In this document: positions 18,219 through 27,309 of the stretch, in pieces
Position numbering within the stretch: the stretch's first letter is position 1
Layout of the letters: every line of letters begins with the position of its first letter
Program-made: the position numbers and the translations under genes
Assembly: GCA_947631175.1 (NCBI GenBank)
Contig: CANRKI010000006.1
Span: forward strand, 1 to 48,960
Direction of reading: 5' to 3'
DNA length: 48,960 nucleotides
Source of the DNA: an uncultured Flavobacterium sp.
Lineage (GTDB): Bacteria; Bacteroidota; Bacteroidia; Flavobacteriales; Flavobacteriaceae
Notes under the pieces: model-generated
The model's input: the letters and a program-made list of their open reading frames with translations, nothing else
Told to the model about the DNA's origin: nothing
Database searches by the model: none

Positions 18219-19076
18219 TTAAATAACGTTTAATAATTGTTGCCCATAACCACCTTTTACTAATGGTTCGGCTAATTTTCTGTATTGTTCTTCGTTAATA
18301 AAGCCCATTTTATACGCAGCTTCTTCGATAGCGCCAACTAATAATCCTTGACGTTCCTCTACAACTTGTACAAATTGACTGGCTTGATTTAAAGATTGGA
18401 AAGTTCCTGTATCTAACCAAGCGGTTCCGCGATCTAAAATAGATACCTGAAGTTTCCCTTTTTCTAAATACACACGGTTTACATCTGTAATTTCTAATTC
18501 ACCACGAGGCGAAGGTTCAATTTCTGATGCTATTTTTACTACTTCGTTATCGTAAAAATAAATTCCAGGTACTGCAAAGCTCGATTTTGGTACTTTAGGT
18601 TTTTCTTCAATAGAAATAGCCGTTCCGTTTGCATCAAATTCTACAACACCATAACGTTCTGGATCGTGCACGTGGTACGCGTAAATAATACCTCCGTCTG
18701 GATTATTGTTTGCTTTTAAAAGATCAGCTAAACCTGTTCCGTAAAAAATATTATCGCCTAAAATAAGTGCGACTTTATCGTTTCCAATAAAATCCTTACC
18801 AATAATAAACGCTTCGGCTAAACCATTTGGTTCTGGCTGAACTGCATATTCAAATTTACATCCTAAAGACGAACCATCGCCTAAAAGTTTTTCGAACAAT
18901 GGTAAATCGTGCGGTGTAGATATAATTAATATTTCGTTAATTCCTGCCCACATTAATGTTGAAAGTGGATAGTAAATCATGGGTTTGTTATAAATAGGCA
19001 TTAACTGTTTACTTACAGCTAATGTTAATGGATGTAGGCGTGTTCCCGAACCTCCAGCTAAGATAATTCCTTTCAT
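18219..19076 (-). CDS. rfbA: Glucose-1-phosphate thymidylyltransferase
   Basis: RmlA makes dTDP-glucose from glucose-1-phosphate and dTTP, the entry step to dTDP-rhamnose. At 285 residues it is family-typical. The nucleotidyltransferase signature [11 protein letters not shown] is at 8-18, followed by [25 protein letters not shown] near 106-113, EKPKVPKS and the [10 protein letters not shown] motif. It sits 4 bp after rfbB and 9 bp before rfbC, in one operon. The enzyme is usually feedback-inhibited by dTDP-rhamnose. Confidence 0.97.
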   Translation of the reverse strand: MKGIILAGGSGTRLHPLTLAVSKQLMPIYNKPMIYYPLSTLMWAGINEILIISTPHDLPLFEKLLGDGSSLGCKFEYAVQPEPNGLAEAFIIGKDFIGNDKVALILGDNIFYGTGLADLLKANNNPDGGIIYAYHVHDPERYGVVEFDANGTAISIEEKPKVPKSSFAVPGIYFYDNEVVKIASEIEPSPRGELEITDVNRVYLEKGKLQVSILDRGTAWLDTGTFQSLNQASQFVQVVEERQGLLVGAIEEAAYKMGFINEEQYRKLAEPLVKGGYGQQLLNVI

Positions 19077-19080
19077 AAAT

Positions 19081-20094
19081 TTAGTTTTTATACTTAGCTA
19101 AATACCAAGCAATGGTTTTTTTAATTCCGGTTTCAAAGTTTTCGTCAGCTTTCCAACCTAATTCGGTTTCTAATTTAGTTGCATCAATGGCATAACGTAA
19201 ATCGTGACCTGGACGATCTTTAACAAACGTAATTAAATCTTGATATTTCCCTTCGACTTTAGGAGCCATTTCGTTTAATAATTCGCAAATAGTATTTGCA
19301 ATATATAAATTATTACGTTCGTTACGTCCGCCTACGTTGTACGTTTCTCCGCTACGACCTTTAAAGAAAACCAATTCAATTCCTTTGCAGTGATCTAAAA
19401 CGTATAACCAATCGCGTACGTTTTTACCATCTCCATAAATTGGAATATTCTGACCTGATAAACATTTACGTATAATGGTTGGAATTAATTTTTCGTCGTG
19501 TTGTTTTGGCCCGTAGTTGTTCGAACAGTTTGTAGTAACAACATTCATTCCGTAGGTATGAAAATAACTACGAACTAATAAATCTGACGATGCTTTAGAA
19601 GCAGAATATGGGCTATTTGGTGCGTAAGGCGTTGTTTCAGTAAACAAACCTTCTTCGCCTAAAGTTCCATAAACCTCGTCTGTAGAAATATGATGAAAAC
19701 GAGACGTTTTAAAATTATCGTTGTACTGATTAGGAGCACTCATCCAAAGTTTACGAGCAGCATCTAATAAATTAAAGGTTCCTAAAACGTTAGTTTTTAC
19801 AAATGCCTCTGGACCAGAAATAGAGTTATCTACGTGACTTTCTGCCGCAAAATGGATAACATCTGTAAATTGATATTTAGCGAATAAAGCATCAATAAAT
19901 GCTTTGTCACAAATATCGCCTTGTACAAATTCATAATTTGGAGCGCTTTCTATTTCACTAACATTATCTAAATCACCCGCGTACGTTAATAAATCTAAAT
20001 TTACAACCTTATATTCGGGATGATTTTGTACAAAATGAACAACGAAGTTTGCTCCAATAAAACCAGCTCCGCCTGTTACTAATATATTTTTCAT
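19081..20094 (-). CDS. rfbB: dTDP-glucose 4,6-dehydratase
   Basis: RmlB is an NAD-dependent SDR enzyme that turns dTDP-glucose into dTDP-4-keto-6-deoxyglucose. The 337-residue protein has [10 protein letters not shown] (8-17), [10 protein letters not shown] (83-92), STDEVYG (137-143) with the catalytic Asp-Glu pair, and Tyr163-x3-Lys167 in [13 protein letters not shown] and [10 protein letters not shown] follow as in known RmlB. Its start codon overlaps the stop of the Wzz-like gene (TAATG), so the chain-length protein and the rml genes are one transcript. Confidence 0.97.
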   Translation of the reverse strand: MKNILVTGGAGFIGANFVVHFVQNHPEYKVVNLDLLTYAGDLDNVSEIESAPNYEFVQGDICDKAFIDALFAKYQFTDVIHFAAESHVDNSISGPEAFVKTNVLGTFNLLDAARKLWMSAPNQYNDNFKTSRFHHISTDEVYGTLGEEGLFTETTPYAPNSPYSASKASSDLLVRSYFHTYGMNVVTTNCSNNYGPKQHDEKLIPTIIRKCLSGQNIPIYGDGKNVRDWLYVLDHCKGIELVFFKGRSGETYNVGGRNERNNLYIANTICELLNEMAPKVEGKYQDLITFVKDRPGHDLRYAIDATKLETELGWKADENFETGIKKTIAWYLAKYKN

Positions 20095-21062
20095 TAAATT
20101 AAATTTCTTTTTTGTATTTGCTTTCTATAAAATGACGAAAACAGCTTGTATAACACAAAAAATAAAACAAAAGCTATAGGTAATACAAATTTCATTTTGC
20201 TTCTGGCCGTTTTTTTAGCTATCATGTTTGTTGATACACTAACCTCTTTAATTATTTTATCATAATTTATAAGAGCAATTTTAATGTTACCGTTCTCTGA
20301 TATTAATTTATTTTTAGTAGAAATGATATCGTTTATCTGGTTGTTTTCATTGTTATAAAACAAACGATCAGTTTTAGTTGAGCTTGCATCAGCAAACTTG
20401 TTAATAAGATTATCTATCTGACTAACAATACTATCGTTTGATTTTATTTTATTTAATTCATTCTTAACATATTGATCTTTAATAGAATTAAAATACTTTG
20501 AATCATTTAAATATGTCAGTAATGGTAAAATAGCATCATCCTCATCCGTGATTTTTTTTGTAGAAAACTTGATCAAATGATTAGGATAGTTTTTACTTGT
20601 AATAGGATCTTCGATAATTTTATTTAAATCACCATTATCAGCCATCAACTTTATCATCTCAAAATTTTCAGGCTTTTTATCAATAAACTTGTAAATATCA
20701 ATTATAGGTTCAATTTCAATTGTTCCTATATTTTTTACATTTTTAAATCCAAGTTTAGAGAAAAATAAAGTATCATTATCTCGTTTTTTTGATGCAAGCA
20801 ATTCAATTTTTGAGTACAGATAATCAACGCTACCAAAATTTGGAGACACTATTATCTCATTTGAATAACTTTTAGTTTCCTTGTCTAAAAAAAAGCCAAT
20901 TCCAGCTCCTAGTAAAAACAAAGCAGTTATAATAAGTATATTTTTCTTTATGAAAAGATAGAAATCAAAAAATGAATCTAAAATTGATTGAAAAAAATTG
21001 CCTATTTTACCTAATAATTGTCCTAAATCAATCTCTTGATCATTAGAGCTTGGTTGACTCAT
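20094..21062 (-). CDS. Wzz-like chain-length determinant protein
   Basis: This 322-residue protein has a cytoplasmic N-terminus rich in polar residues, a first membrane span at about 42-60, a periplasmic coiled-coil-prone region, and a second span at about 291-310 with a basic tail (SFYRKQIQKRNLI). That two-span layout is the polysaccharide co-polymerase (Wzz) plan. There is no kinase domain, so it is the O-antigen rather than Wzc-capsule type. Sequence conservation is low and the proline-rich motif before TM2 is absent, so the call leans on topology and position at the head of the locus. Confidence 0.72.
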   Translation of the reverse strand: MSQPSSNDQEIDLGQLLGKIGNFFQSILDSFFDFYLFIKKNILIITALFLLGAGIGFFLDKETKSYSNEIIVSPNFGSVDYLYSKIELLASKKRDNDTLFFSKLGFKNVKNIGTIEIEPIIDIYKFIDKKPENFEMIKLMADNGDLNKIIEDPITSKNYPNHLIKFSTKKITDEDDAILPLLTYLNDSKYFNSIKDQYVKNELNKIKSNDSIVSQIDNLINKFADASSTKTDRLFYNNENNQINDIISTKNKLISENGNIKIALINYDKIIKEVSVSTNMIAKKTARSKMKFVLPIAFVLFFVLYKLFSSFYRKQIQKRNLI

Positions 21063-21093
21063 AATTAAATTTAGTTTGGTTGGTTAATTTAAT

Positions 21094-22788
21094 TTATATA
21101 TTAAAAATTTGTTCTAAAATTTTAATTGTAATTAAGTACGTTGGTTTTACTCCTGTGGTTCCTAAACCGCCTGATGCTAAGGTACTTCCTGTTTCTAACG
21201 GGTTATCTGATGCGTAGTAAGCGTATCTAACTTTAACATCTGGGTGAATTGACTTACGGATTTTTGACGCTGATTGAATAGCTTTTTGATAATAAGCACC
21301 TTCCATCTCAAGACCAATAACGCCCCAAGTAGAATCGTGAAAGAATTTTAATAAATCTTTATTTTGTAAAGATGTTCCTAAAACTGTCACCATTGGTCCT
21401 GCAAAAACAGGAATTCCGTTTCCTTCAAACATTTCTGCCGAAAGCTCATTCGTAAATGTATAGTTATCTGCTGTACCTTCGTTAATATGCGCAGAAGGAA
21501 TCATAATATCTCCTTTACCACCAACTAAAATACCTGCTTTACCCATGATTGAAACAGACTCAACATTTAAATAATATTTTAAATCGTCGTTATTTTCATC
21601 GGGTTTATATGGTTTCAATAGCTCATCAATTGTTTCGAAAGCTTGTTCACCAAAAGCATAATCCATTACAATAATTACCGGAGATTCCCCATTAATTTTT
21701 GCTGTTGGAAATGCCGATTGTTCCCAGTTTATTTTAGCTGTATCAAAAATTTGAACATCGATATTTGTACCCGATTGATCCGGAAGTGAAATCATTCCGT
21801 GCTCTAATGCATAATCAATAATAATGTTACGATCTTCGTTGTTTCCAGATTTACTTAATTCTTCATAAATAAAAAAGTCAGATTGTTCCTCGTACTTAGA
21901 TTTTAATACATGTGTAGCGAATAATGAATTCATTACACTATGCATGTTTGCACTAATTACATGAATTGGACGACTTAAAAGATTGTTTTTCTCTAAAGTT
22001 TCTTTAATGCTATTTGCCCAAATTTCACCATAAATATGGTGTCCTAAACGTTCACGTAAAATAGGACTGAATGTAATTGTACGTTTATCATTATCAACAA
22101 CTTCTTCAATAGCAAGTTTTCCTAACCAGTATATAATGTGTAAGAAACGTTCTGGAGAATCAATAGTTGCAAAACTTTCGTAAATATCTAAAAGTTCGGC
22201 AAAGGTTCTACCTAAAACATTAGATGCGTGAGAAATTGCTTTTTCTCTCTCTTCTTGAGTTAGTTTTCTGTCTAATAAAACCGCTTGTTCTAACTTTAAC
22301 CAATCACGAGAAACCTTATCTTCTTCAATCAACACACGGTTCATAATCTTGTGCGATTCAATAAAAATAAAAGTTAAGTGCGTTAAAATGTCATAAATAT
22401 CCGAACGCCCACGAGTAATCTCGATGTTCATTTGCTCATCATCAATTCTATAACAATTTCTGCGACGTTTTGGAGGTACAATTGCTTTAAAATGCGAACG
22501 AGAATATCCTTCGTCAGAAGTTAAGTTAATGTATCTACATTCTTCAATTCCAACAGGTAAACGTTCAATAACGTATAACAATCCGTTTAACTCAACCTTT
22601 TCTTCGGCAATAGATCCGTAAATTTCTGGTCGTAATTGTAATAATGCTTCTCTAAGTGTTTCTCCAGAAACTCCCATAGGTTTATAGAAACCTCTGTTAA
22701 ACAAGTGACGCATTGTGATGTACAGTCTTTCAATAGCTGCTGAAGACTCTTGCGCTCTTGAGCGCGAAATATATTTAATCTCTTTCAT
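21094..22788 (-). CDS. Conserved protein (probable DUF6909) with nucleoside-phosphorylase-like C-terminus
   Basis: A 564-residue soluble protein with no signal or membrane segment. The N-terminus (SRAQESSAAIERLYITMRHLF) and YKPMGVSGETLREAL are highly conserved in Flavobacteriia as I remember; I believe this is DUF6909. From about residue 290 the layout suggests a phosphorylase or AMP-nucleosidase fold: PVFAGPMVTVLGTSL, GLEMEGAYYQKA at about 492, then RYAYYASDNPLE, resembling the EMEGA..SD pattern that binds nucleosides. Function is unproven. I chose ATG 22788 over TTG 22794. It lies 31 bp upstream of the polysaccharide operon on the same strand, with its own -7 element. Confidence 0.75.
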   Translation of the reverse strand: MKEIKYISRSRAQESSAAIERLYITMRHLFNRGFYKPMGVSGETLREALLQLRPEIYGSIAEEKVELNGLLYVIERLPVGIEECRYINLTSDEGYSRSHFKAIVPPKRRRNCYRIDDEQMNIEITRGRSDIYDILTHLTFIFIESHKIMNRVLIEEDKVSRDWLKLEQAVLLDRKLTQEEREKAISHASNVLGRTFAELLDIYESFATIDSPERFLHIIYWLGKLAIEEVVDNDKRTITFSPILRERLGHHIYGEIWANSIKETLEKNNLLSRPIHVISANMHSVMNSLFATHVLKSKYEEQSDFFIYEELSKSGNNEDRNIIIDYALEHGMISLPDQSGTNIDVQIFDTAKINWEQSAFPTAKINGESPVIIVMDYAFGEQAFETIDELLKPYKPDENNDDLKYYLNVESVSIMGKAGILVGGKGDIMIPSAHINEGTADNYTFTNELSAEMFEGNGIPVFAGPMVTVLGTSLQNKDLLKFFHDSTWGVIGLEMEGAYYQKAIQSASKIRKSIHPDVKVRYAYYASDNPLETGSTLASGGLGTTGVKPTYLITIKILEQIFNI

Positions 22789-22804
22789 ATTCAAAATTCT
22801 TTTA

Positions 22805-22812
22805 CAAATATA
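22805..22812 (-). promoter_or_regulatory. Promoter -7 element for the DUF6909-like gene
   Basis: The minus strand reads TATATTTG, an exact TAnnTTTG match 16 bp before the ATG. As only 31 bp separate this gene from the Wzz-like gene and no clear terminator is seen there, this promoter could also feed the polysaccharide operon. Confidence 0.45.
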
Positions 22813-22872
22813 ACTTTTTAAGCATTGATATTACACTCCAATTATATTTGTTGATAATAAAACTACAATGTC

Positions 22873-24360
22873 TTAATGGGTGATAAAAAAATCGGCAATT
22901 TTTCTATCGTTAGATAATCTAGGTAATTTATTTTGGCCTCCTAGTTTGCCTTGTGATTTCATATAATCTTGAAATCCATTTTTAGGGATAATTTTAATAA
23001 CCAGTGTTTTAAGCACATTTCCGGTAATTAAATCATCATAATACATGTTTTGTTTTCTCATTTCGGCATCTAAATCTTGAGCGAATAAACTTAAATTTTC
23101 AGGTTCTTGCTCAAATTCAATCAACCATTCATGAAAAGGTAATCCTTGTTTAGGATTTATCTGCGGAGCAACAGTAAACTCGGTTATCAATGTTTGATGC
23201 TTTTTTGATATATTTTGAAGCGCTGTTTCAACTTCTTTAGCAATTACGTGTTCTCCAAAAGCGGAAATATAGTGTTTAATACGCCCGGTGACTTTTATTT
23301 TAAATGGATGGAGAGAGGTAAACTCAACCGTATCACCAATATTATAGGCCCATAATCCTGCATTTGTACTTAAAATAATAGCATAATTAACTCCTAGTTC
23401 TACATTTTCGATGGTATAACGCTTTGCATTGGTATCAAAAAACTCGTTTACTTTTACAAATTCATAAAATATACCCGAATTTAAAAGCAATAACATTCCT
23501 TCTTCTTTTTGAGAATTTTGGTAAGCAATAAAACCTTCGGAAGCAGGATAAAGCTCGATTGAATCAACTTTTTTACCAATTAACTTTTCAAACTTTTGAC
23601 GATAAGGCTCATAATTTACACCGCCATAAACAAATAAACTAAAATTTTTAAAAATTTCGCTTACCGGCTTTTGTTTTTTATGAACTAGTTTTTCGAAATA
23701 CATTTGTACCCAAGACGGAATTCCAGAAATCAATGTCATATCTTCTGGCAAGGTTTCTTGTACAATAGTATCCACTTTAGTTTCCCAATCTTCAATACAA
23801 TTGGTTTTCCAGGTTGGCATTCTATTTTTTTGAAGATAATTGGGAACGTAATGAGCAACAATCCCAGAAAGACGTCCGAATTTGATACCGTATTTTTCTT
23901 CCAAAATAGGACTTCCTTGTAAAAAAATCATTTTACCACTAACAAAGCCCGCCTTTTTGGTTTCATGAATGTAAGCCAATAAAGCATTTCGGGCTGCATC
24001 AATATGCGAAGGCATTGAATCTTTTGTTAGCGGAATGTATTTTGCGCCCGAGGTTGTACCTGAGGTTTTTGCTAAATATAAAGGTTTACCTGGCCATAAA
24101 ACATTTTCTGTTCCAGCAACCATTTTATCAATATACGAACGTAACTTTTCATAATCCCTTATGGGAACTTTAGCCTGAAAATCGGCGTATGATTTTATTG
24201 ATTCAAAACCATGATCTTTTCCAAAATCAGTATCTTTCGCTTTTACAATGATTTGAGAAAAGATTTTTTGCTGAGCCTCAAACGGATTATTTATCCATTT
24301 CGATTCTTTTTTATGTATGTAAGCTGCAAATATTTTTGCAAAAAAACTTTTAATTGACAT
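22873..24360 (-). CDS. GH3-family acyl-adenylating enzyme
   Basis: A 495-residue member of the GH3 superfamily, named after plant auxin-amido synthetases and found widely in Bacteroidota. The ATP-binding loop KTSGTTSGAKYIPL spans 98-111, YPASEGFIAYQ gives the second adenylation motif, and LWAYNIGDTVEF plus VTGRIKHYISAFGEHV give the third with its Asp. The C-terminal subdomain carries KLGGQNKLPRLSNDRKIADF with the catalytic Lys region. It should activate a carboxylate as an acyl-AMP; the bacterial substrate is unknown. It lies 18 bp downstream of a small membrane protein gene on the same strand. Confidence 0.9.
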   Translation of the reverse strand: MSIKSFFAKIFAAYIHKKESKWINNPFEAQQKIFSQIIVKAKDTDFGKDHGFESIKSYADFQAKVPIRDYEKLRSYIDKMVAGTENVLWPGKPLYLAKTSGTTSGAKYIPLTKDSMPSHIDAARNALLAYIHETKKAGFVSGKMIFLQGSPILEEKYGIKFGRLSGIVAHYVPNYLQKNRMPTWKTNCIEDWETKVDTIVQETLPEDMTLISGIPSWVQMYFEKLVHKKQKPVSEIFKNFSLFVYGGVNYEPYRQKFEKLIGKKVDSIELYPASEGFIAYQNSQKEEGMLLLLNSGIFYEFVKVNEFFDTNAKRYTIENVELGVNYAIILSTNAGLWAYNIGDTVEFTSLHPFKIKVTGRIKHYISAFGEHVIAKEVETALQNISKKHQTLITEFTVAPQINPKQGLPFHEWLIEFEQEPENLSLFAQDLDAEMRKQNMYYDDLITGNVLKTLVIKIIPKNGFQDYMKSQGKLGGQNKLPRLSNDRKIADFFITH

Positions 24361-24378
24361 TGGGGAACCAAATTTTAA

Positions 24379-24846
24379 TTATTTATCCTTTTCATTCACC
24401 TCTTCTCTAAGGTTTAATTCTGCTTCTGTTGTTTCAAAATTTAAATCAGGTAAGTTTTCATTTTCAGCTTTTATAATCGAGTCAATATTAATTTTGGCAT
24501 ACTCTAAATCTCCAGAAAAAACTTTCTGTATGGAGTTAATGTACGCCGTATTGAAATTTATAACACGCTCTAACGAGTCTGTTTTTGTAGCTAATTCAAT
24601 GCTTTTACGTCGCAAATCTGTTGATGCATATCCTGGAATATATTCACGTAGTGGAGTAAAGGCTATTAAGACTGTAGTTGATGAAATAAGAAGCAAAGAA
24701 GTAAAAGATACAAAAAGAAACACGTTTAACAAATTAAGTCGTATTGAGAAAACTTCATCAAACGTTCCCTCATTAAGTAAAATGATTCTGTATTTTTCTA
24801 TAAATCTTTTTTTTAGCTTTTCCGATTTTTTGATCTTAACTGCCAT
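24379..24846 (-). CDS. Small membrane protein conserved in Flavobacteriia
   Basis: A 155-residue protein with a basic cytoplasmic N-terminus (MAVKIKKSEKLKKRFIEKYR), one membrane span at about 40-62, then a polar, acidic periplasmic tail rich in Glu and Asn. The stretch LLIAFTPLREYIPGY style just after the span (here LIAFTPLREYIPGYAS) recurs, as I recall, in proteins next to M23 peptidase genes, so a cell-wall link is possible. No catalytic domain is present. It shares a transcript with GH3 downstream and is divergent from tatA. Confidence 0.7.
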   Translation of the reverse strand: MAVKIKKSEKLKKRFIEKYRIILLNEGTFDEVFSIRLNLLNVFLFVSFTSLLLISSTTVLIAFTPLREYIPGYASTDLRRKSIELATKTDSLERVINFNTAYINSIQKVFSGDLEYAKINIDSIIKAENENLPDLNFETTEAELNLREEVNEKDK

Positions 24847-24859
24847 TTGAATTTGTTTA

Positions 24860-24867
24860 CAAAGATA
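24860..24867 (-). promoter_or_regulatory. Promoter -7 element for the small membrane protein-GH3 unit
   Basis: The minus strand reads TATCTTTG, matching TAnnTTTG, 13 bp before the ATG at 24846. Confidence 0.45.
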
Positions 24868-24977
24868 ATGAATAAAAGTGACTTATTTACTGCTATATGG
24901 CAATATAGGTTTTATAAATTTAAAATAAAAATTAGCTTAAAACGATAATTAAATGTGAATTATTTTACTCAATATGC

Positions 24978-25006
24978 TTGATAGTCAATTTTTATATCTA
25001 TTTTTG
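24978..25006 (+). promoter_or_regulatory. Promoter of tatA
   Basis: A -33 TTG at 24978-24980 and -7 TATTTTTG at 24999-25006 are separated by 18 bp, close to the Bacteroidota sigma-ABfr layout. Its position supports ATG 25052 as the tatA start, because a start at 24974 would lie upstream of the promoter. Confidence 0.6.
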
Positions 25007-25051
25007 CGTCATAAAATTGTCTATAAAAATACTTTAAAAAAATATAAAACC

Positions 25052-25228
25052 ATGGGTAGATTTGGCACAACTGAATGGATTTTAATTATCGTGGTAGTAT
25101 TATTACTATTTGGAGGTAAAAAAATCCCTGAATTAATGAAAGGTTTAGGTAACGGAATTAAGGAGTTTAAAAACGCCTCTAAGGAAGAAACCAAAAAAGA
25201 AGACGAAAAATCTGAAGAAAAGAAATAA
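25052..25228 (+). CDS. tatA: Sec-independent translocase subunit TatA/E
   Basis: This 58-residue protein forms the pore component of the twin-arginine system, which exports folded proteins. After a short N-terminus with [18 protein letters not shown] (the Glu before the single membrane span, about residues 5-22) comes the hinge and amphipathic helix [19 protein letters not shown], then a charged Lys/Glu tail. Size and motifs are standard. It starts 46 bp after a good promoter and ends at a strong terminator, so it is monocistronic; tatC is not in the window. Confidence 0.94.
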   Translation: MGRFGTTEWILIIVVVLLLFGGKKIPELMKGLGNGIKEFKNASKEETKKEDEKSEEKK

Positions 25229-25230
25229 TA

Positions 25231-25262
25231 AAAAAAGTCAAACTTAAAAGTTTGACTTTTTT
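25231..25262. terminator. Bidirectional terminator between tatA and tlpA-like gene
   Basis: A 15-bp perfect stem (AAAAAAGTCAAACTT / AAGTTTGACTTTTTT) with a two-base centre is flanked by A and T runs and touches the stop of the convergent gene at 25263. Confidence 0.85.
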
Positions 25263-26396
25263 TTATTTTAATAGCTCATCTATTTTTTTACGTAAATCTG
25301 CAGTTTTCAAATCTTTTGCAATTATCTTGCCCTGCTCGTCTAGTAAAAAAGTTGTTGGTATCTCTTCAATTCCTATTTTTTTAACAATCGGATCTTTCCA
25401 TTCTTTTAAATTAGAGAGTTGGATCCAAGTTATTTTATCTTTCACAACTGCTTTTTCCCAATTGTTTTTACTTTTATCTAAAGATATTCCTATTATTTCT
25501 AATCCTTTATCCTTATAGTCTGCATAGAGTTTTACCAAATTTGGATTTTCAATTCGGCAAGGAGGACACCATGAGGCCCAAAAATCAATAAGAGTTACTT
25601 TTCCTAATTTGGTGTAAATAGAAGTTGGATTGCCCTGCATATCATTACCCACATAATCAGGAAATTTTGCTCCTATTGAAGTGTCAGCAACAGTGTTTTC
25701 GGGATTGTAAAATGCGTCCAACTGCTTTCCAAATGGTGAATTTACAATATCTGCCGAGAACTGATTGAATATTGCTTTGGCTTCATCAAAAGTATAATCT
25801 CCTTTTTTTGTAAGCTGTTCTAACAAAATTAAAGAAACATAAGCCGTTTTATTCGCCTCAACAAATTCCTTATTATAATTTTGATATTGTTGCTTTAGCT
25901 TCTGATTTTCTAAATTAATAGCGTTTAATAACGTGGTATTATTTTCTTTCTGCGCTTTTATTAACTTTTGTGCATTTTGCTTTTCGAATGCATTAATTTT
26001 CGCCAGCAAATTATTTGCTTGGCTAGCATATTCTTGATATTTATCGTTATTAAAAGTTCCGGACAAACTGTTTAGTTTACTATCTAAACTATTATATTTT
26101 ATTGTTAACGTACCTTTTTCTGAAATAAAAGGCAGAACACGCTCATTTTTCCCAAATTGTAAATAGTGAATAGCTAATTCAGAAGGATCAATCACAAAAG
26201 AAAAAACACCGTTTTTAACCAAAGTAGAATCTTTTGTAACTAATTGTAACGTATTAGGAATATTGCTTTTTAAGTAAATATATTTACCTTCAACATCACC
26301 TTCCACATTTCCATTAATCACGAGTTTATTGTTGTTATCTTCACAACTAATTAACGTGAGGAGAATTCCTAAAAAAAATACAACCTGCTTCCTCAT
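25263..26396 (-). CDS. TlpA-family thioredoxin lipoprotein with DUF4369-like N-terminus
   Basis: A 377-residue exported lipoprotein: signal peptide ending LTLISC with Cys18 as lipid anchor. Residues 25-120 look like the DUF4369 beta domain (KLVINGNVEGDVEGKYIYL), followed by a Gln/Lys-rich helical spacer (about 125-185). The C-terminal third is a TlpA/AhpC thioredoxin fold with active site WCPPC at 276-280 and cis-Pro347 in EIPTTF. It likely reduces or isomerises disulfides in the periplasm. Such proteins are common in Bacteroidota; partners are unknown. Confidence 0.9.
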   Translation of the reverse strand: MRKQVVFFLGILLTLISCEDNNNKLVINGNVEGDVEGKYIYLKSNIPNTLQLVTKDSTLVKNGVFSFVIDPSELAIHYLQFGKNERVLPFISEKGTLTIKYNSLDSKLNSLSGTFNNDKYQEYASQANNLLAKINAFEKQNAQKLIKAQKENNTTLLNAINLENQKLKQQYQNYNKEFVEANKTAYVSLILLEQLTKKGDYTFDEAKAIFNQFSADIVNSPFGKQLDAFYNPENTVADTSIGAKFPDYVGNDMQGNPTSIYTKLGKVTLIDFWASWCPPCRIENPNLVKLYADYKDKGLEIIGISLDKSKNNWEKAVVKDKITWIQLSNLKEWKDPIVKKIGIEEIPTTFLLDEQGKIIAKDLKTADLRKKIDELLK

Positions 26397-26421
26397 TTCT
26401 CTATAAAATATATTTTAAACA

Positions 26422-26455
26422 CAAATTTAATCTTTATTTATAAATTTCATACAAA
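26422..26455 (-). promoter_or_regulatory. Promoter of the TlpA-like gene
   Basis: On the minus strand a TTTG (26455-26452) precedes -7 TAAATTTG (26429-26422) by 22 bp. The -7 is exact; the spacing is slightly long. Confidence 0.45.
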
Positions 26456-26544
26456 ATGTTATATAACATAGAGTTTAAAAAAAAATTAATTTTTATCTAA
26501 AACGGTCATAATTATAAAAATAAAGCATAATACTCACTTAAGCG

Positions 26545-26575
26545 TTGATAATTATGATATTATATTTTATATTTG
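26545..26575 (+). promoter_or_regulatory. Promoter of the PAS-protein cluster
   Basis: A -33 TTG at 26545-26547 and a -7 TATATTTG at 26568-26575 are 20 bp apart. The TTG could be mistaken for a start codon of the first PAS gene; as it is the -33 element, ATG 26605 is the true start. Confidence 0.6.
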
Positions 26576-26604
26576 CCCCACCAAAATATAACCATCAATT
26601 TTAC

Positions 26605-27237
26605 ATGAAAAACCTAAATTTATCAGGGGAATTATTAATCGATCGTGAGGTCATGTGGGATAAAACTCAAGAATTAGTTTCTAAGACCGATAAATTCGGT
26701 ACAATTAAATATTGTAACGAAGCTTTTGTTAATGTTTCGGGGTTTGAAGAATACGAGTTAATTGGACAGTCACACAATATTATTCGTCACCCAGATATGC
26801 CAAAAGTTATTTTTAAATTATTGTGGGATAATCTTTCCAAAGGAAATGATTTTCATGCTGTCGTTAAAAATAAAACAAAAAACGGACGTTACTATTGGGT
26901 AATCACACAGTTCGAGATCTTCATCAACGAAAATGGCCAGATTACAGATTATTTATCTAGAAGAAAAGCAGTGTCTCCATTTGTAATTTCTAAATTTGAA
27001 GCTTTCTTCAAAAAGATCAAGCAAATTGAAGATGCCGTTGGAATTGAAGCTGCAGAAGAATACCTAAAAGGCTTTTTAGAGTATAATAAAATGACTTACG
27101 AAGAATTTTTAACGAATATTCTTAAAGAAGATCAAAACTTAAATGATCAAGTCAATAAAAGCGATGCGACTGCTAAGGATAATGCAGAGGTTACTATCAA
27201 AAAGAAAAAATCGTTTTTAAACAAACTATTTGGATAA
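26605..27237 (+). CDS. Stand-alone Aer-like PAS protein, copy 1
   Basis: A 210-residue soluble protein with an N-terminal PAS domain (about 15-125) closest to that of the Aer aerotaxis receptor: SKTDKFGTIKYCNEAFVNVSG, then HNIIRHPDMPK, and GRYYWVITQFEI. Asn38, Arg61, His62 and Asp64 match Aer Asn34, Arg57, His58 and Asp60, which bind FAD in Escherichia coli, so FAD-based redox or oxygen sensing is a reasonable inference. There is no HAMP, methyl-accepting, kinase or DNA-binding domain. Instead a helical region IEDAVGIEAAEEYLKGFL follows, then a basic tail ending KKKSFLNKLFG. It is the first of three tandem paralogues. Confidence 0.85.
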   Translation: MKNLNLSGELLIDREVMWDKTQELVSKTDKFGTIKYCNEAFVNVSGFEEYELIGQSHNIIRHPDMPKVIFKLLWDNLSKGNDFHAVVKNKTKNGRYYWVITQFEIFINENGQITDYLSRRKAVSPFVISKFEAFFKKIKQIEDAVGIEAAEEYLKGFLEYNKMTYEEFLTNILKEDQNLNDQVNKSDATAKDNAEVTIKKKKSFLNKLFG

Positions 27238-27309
27238 TTTTCTATAATAATCTAATTCTTAAACATTTTATTTTTAGTATCTAAAAAGCAGTTCTTATAA
27301 AAAACTAAC

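Noticed and set aside
26545..26604. Longer N-terminus for the first PAS protein from TTG
   Set aside because: The TTG is the -33 element and the -7 TATATTTG lies inside the extension.
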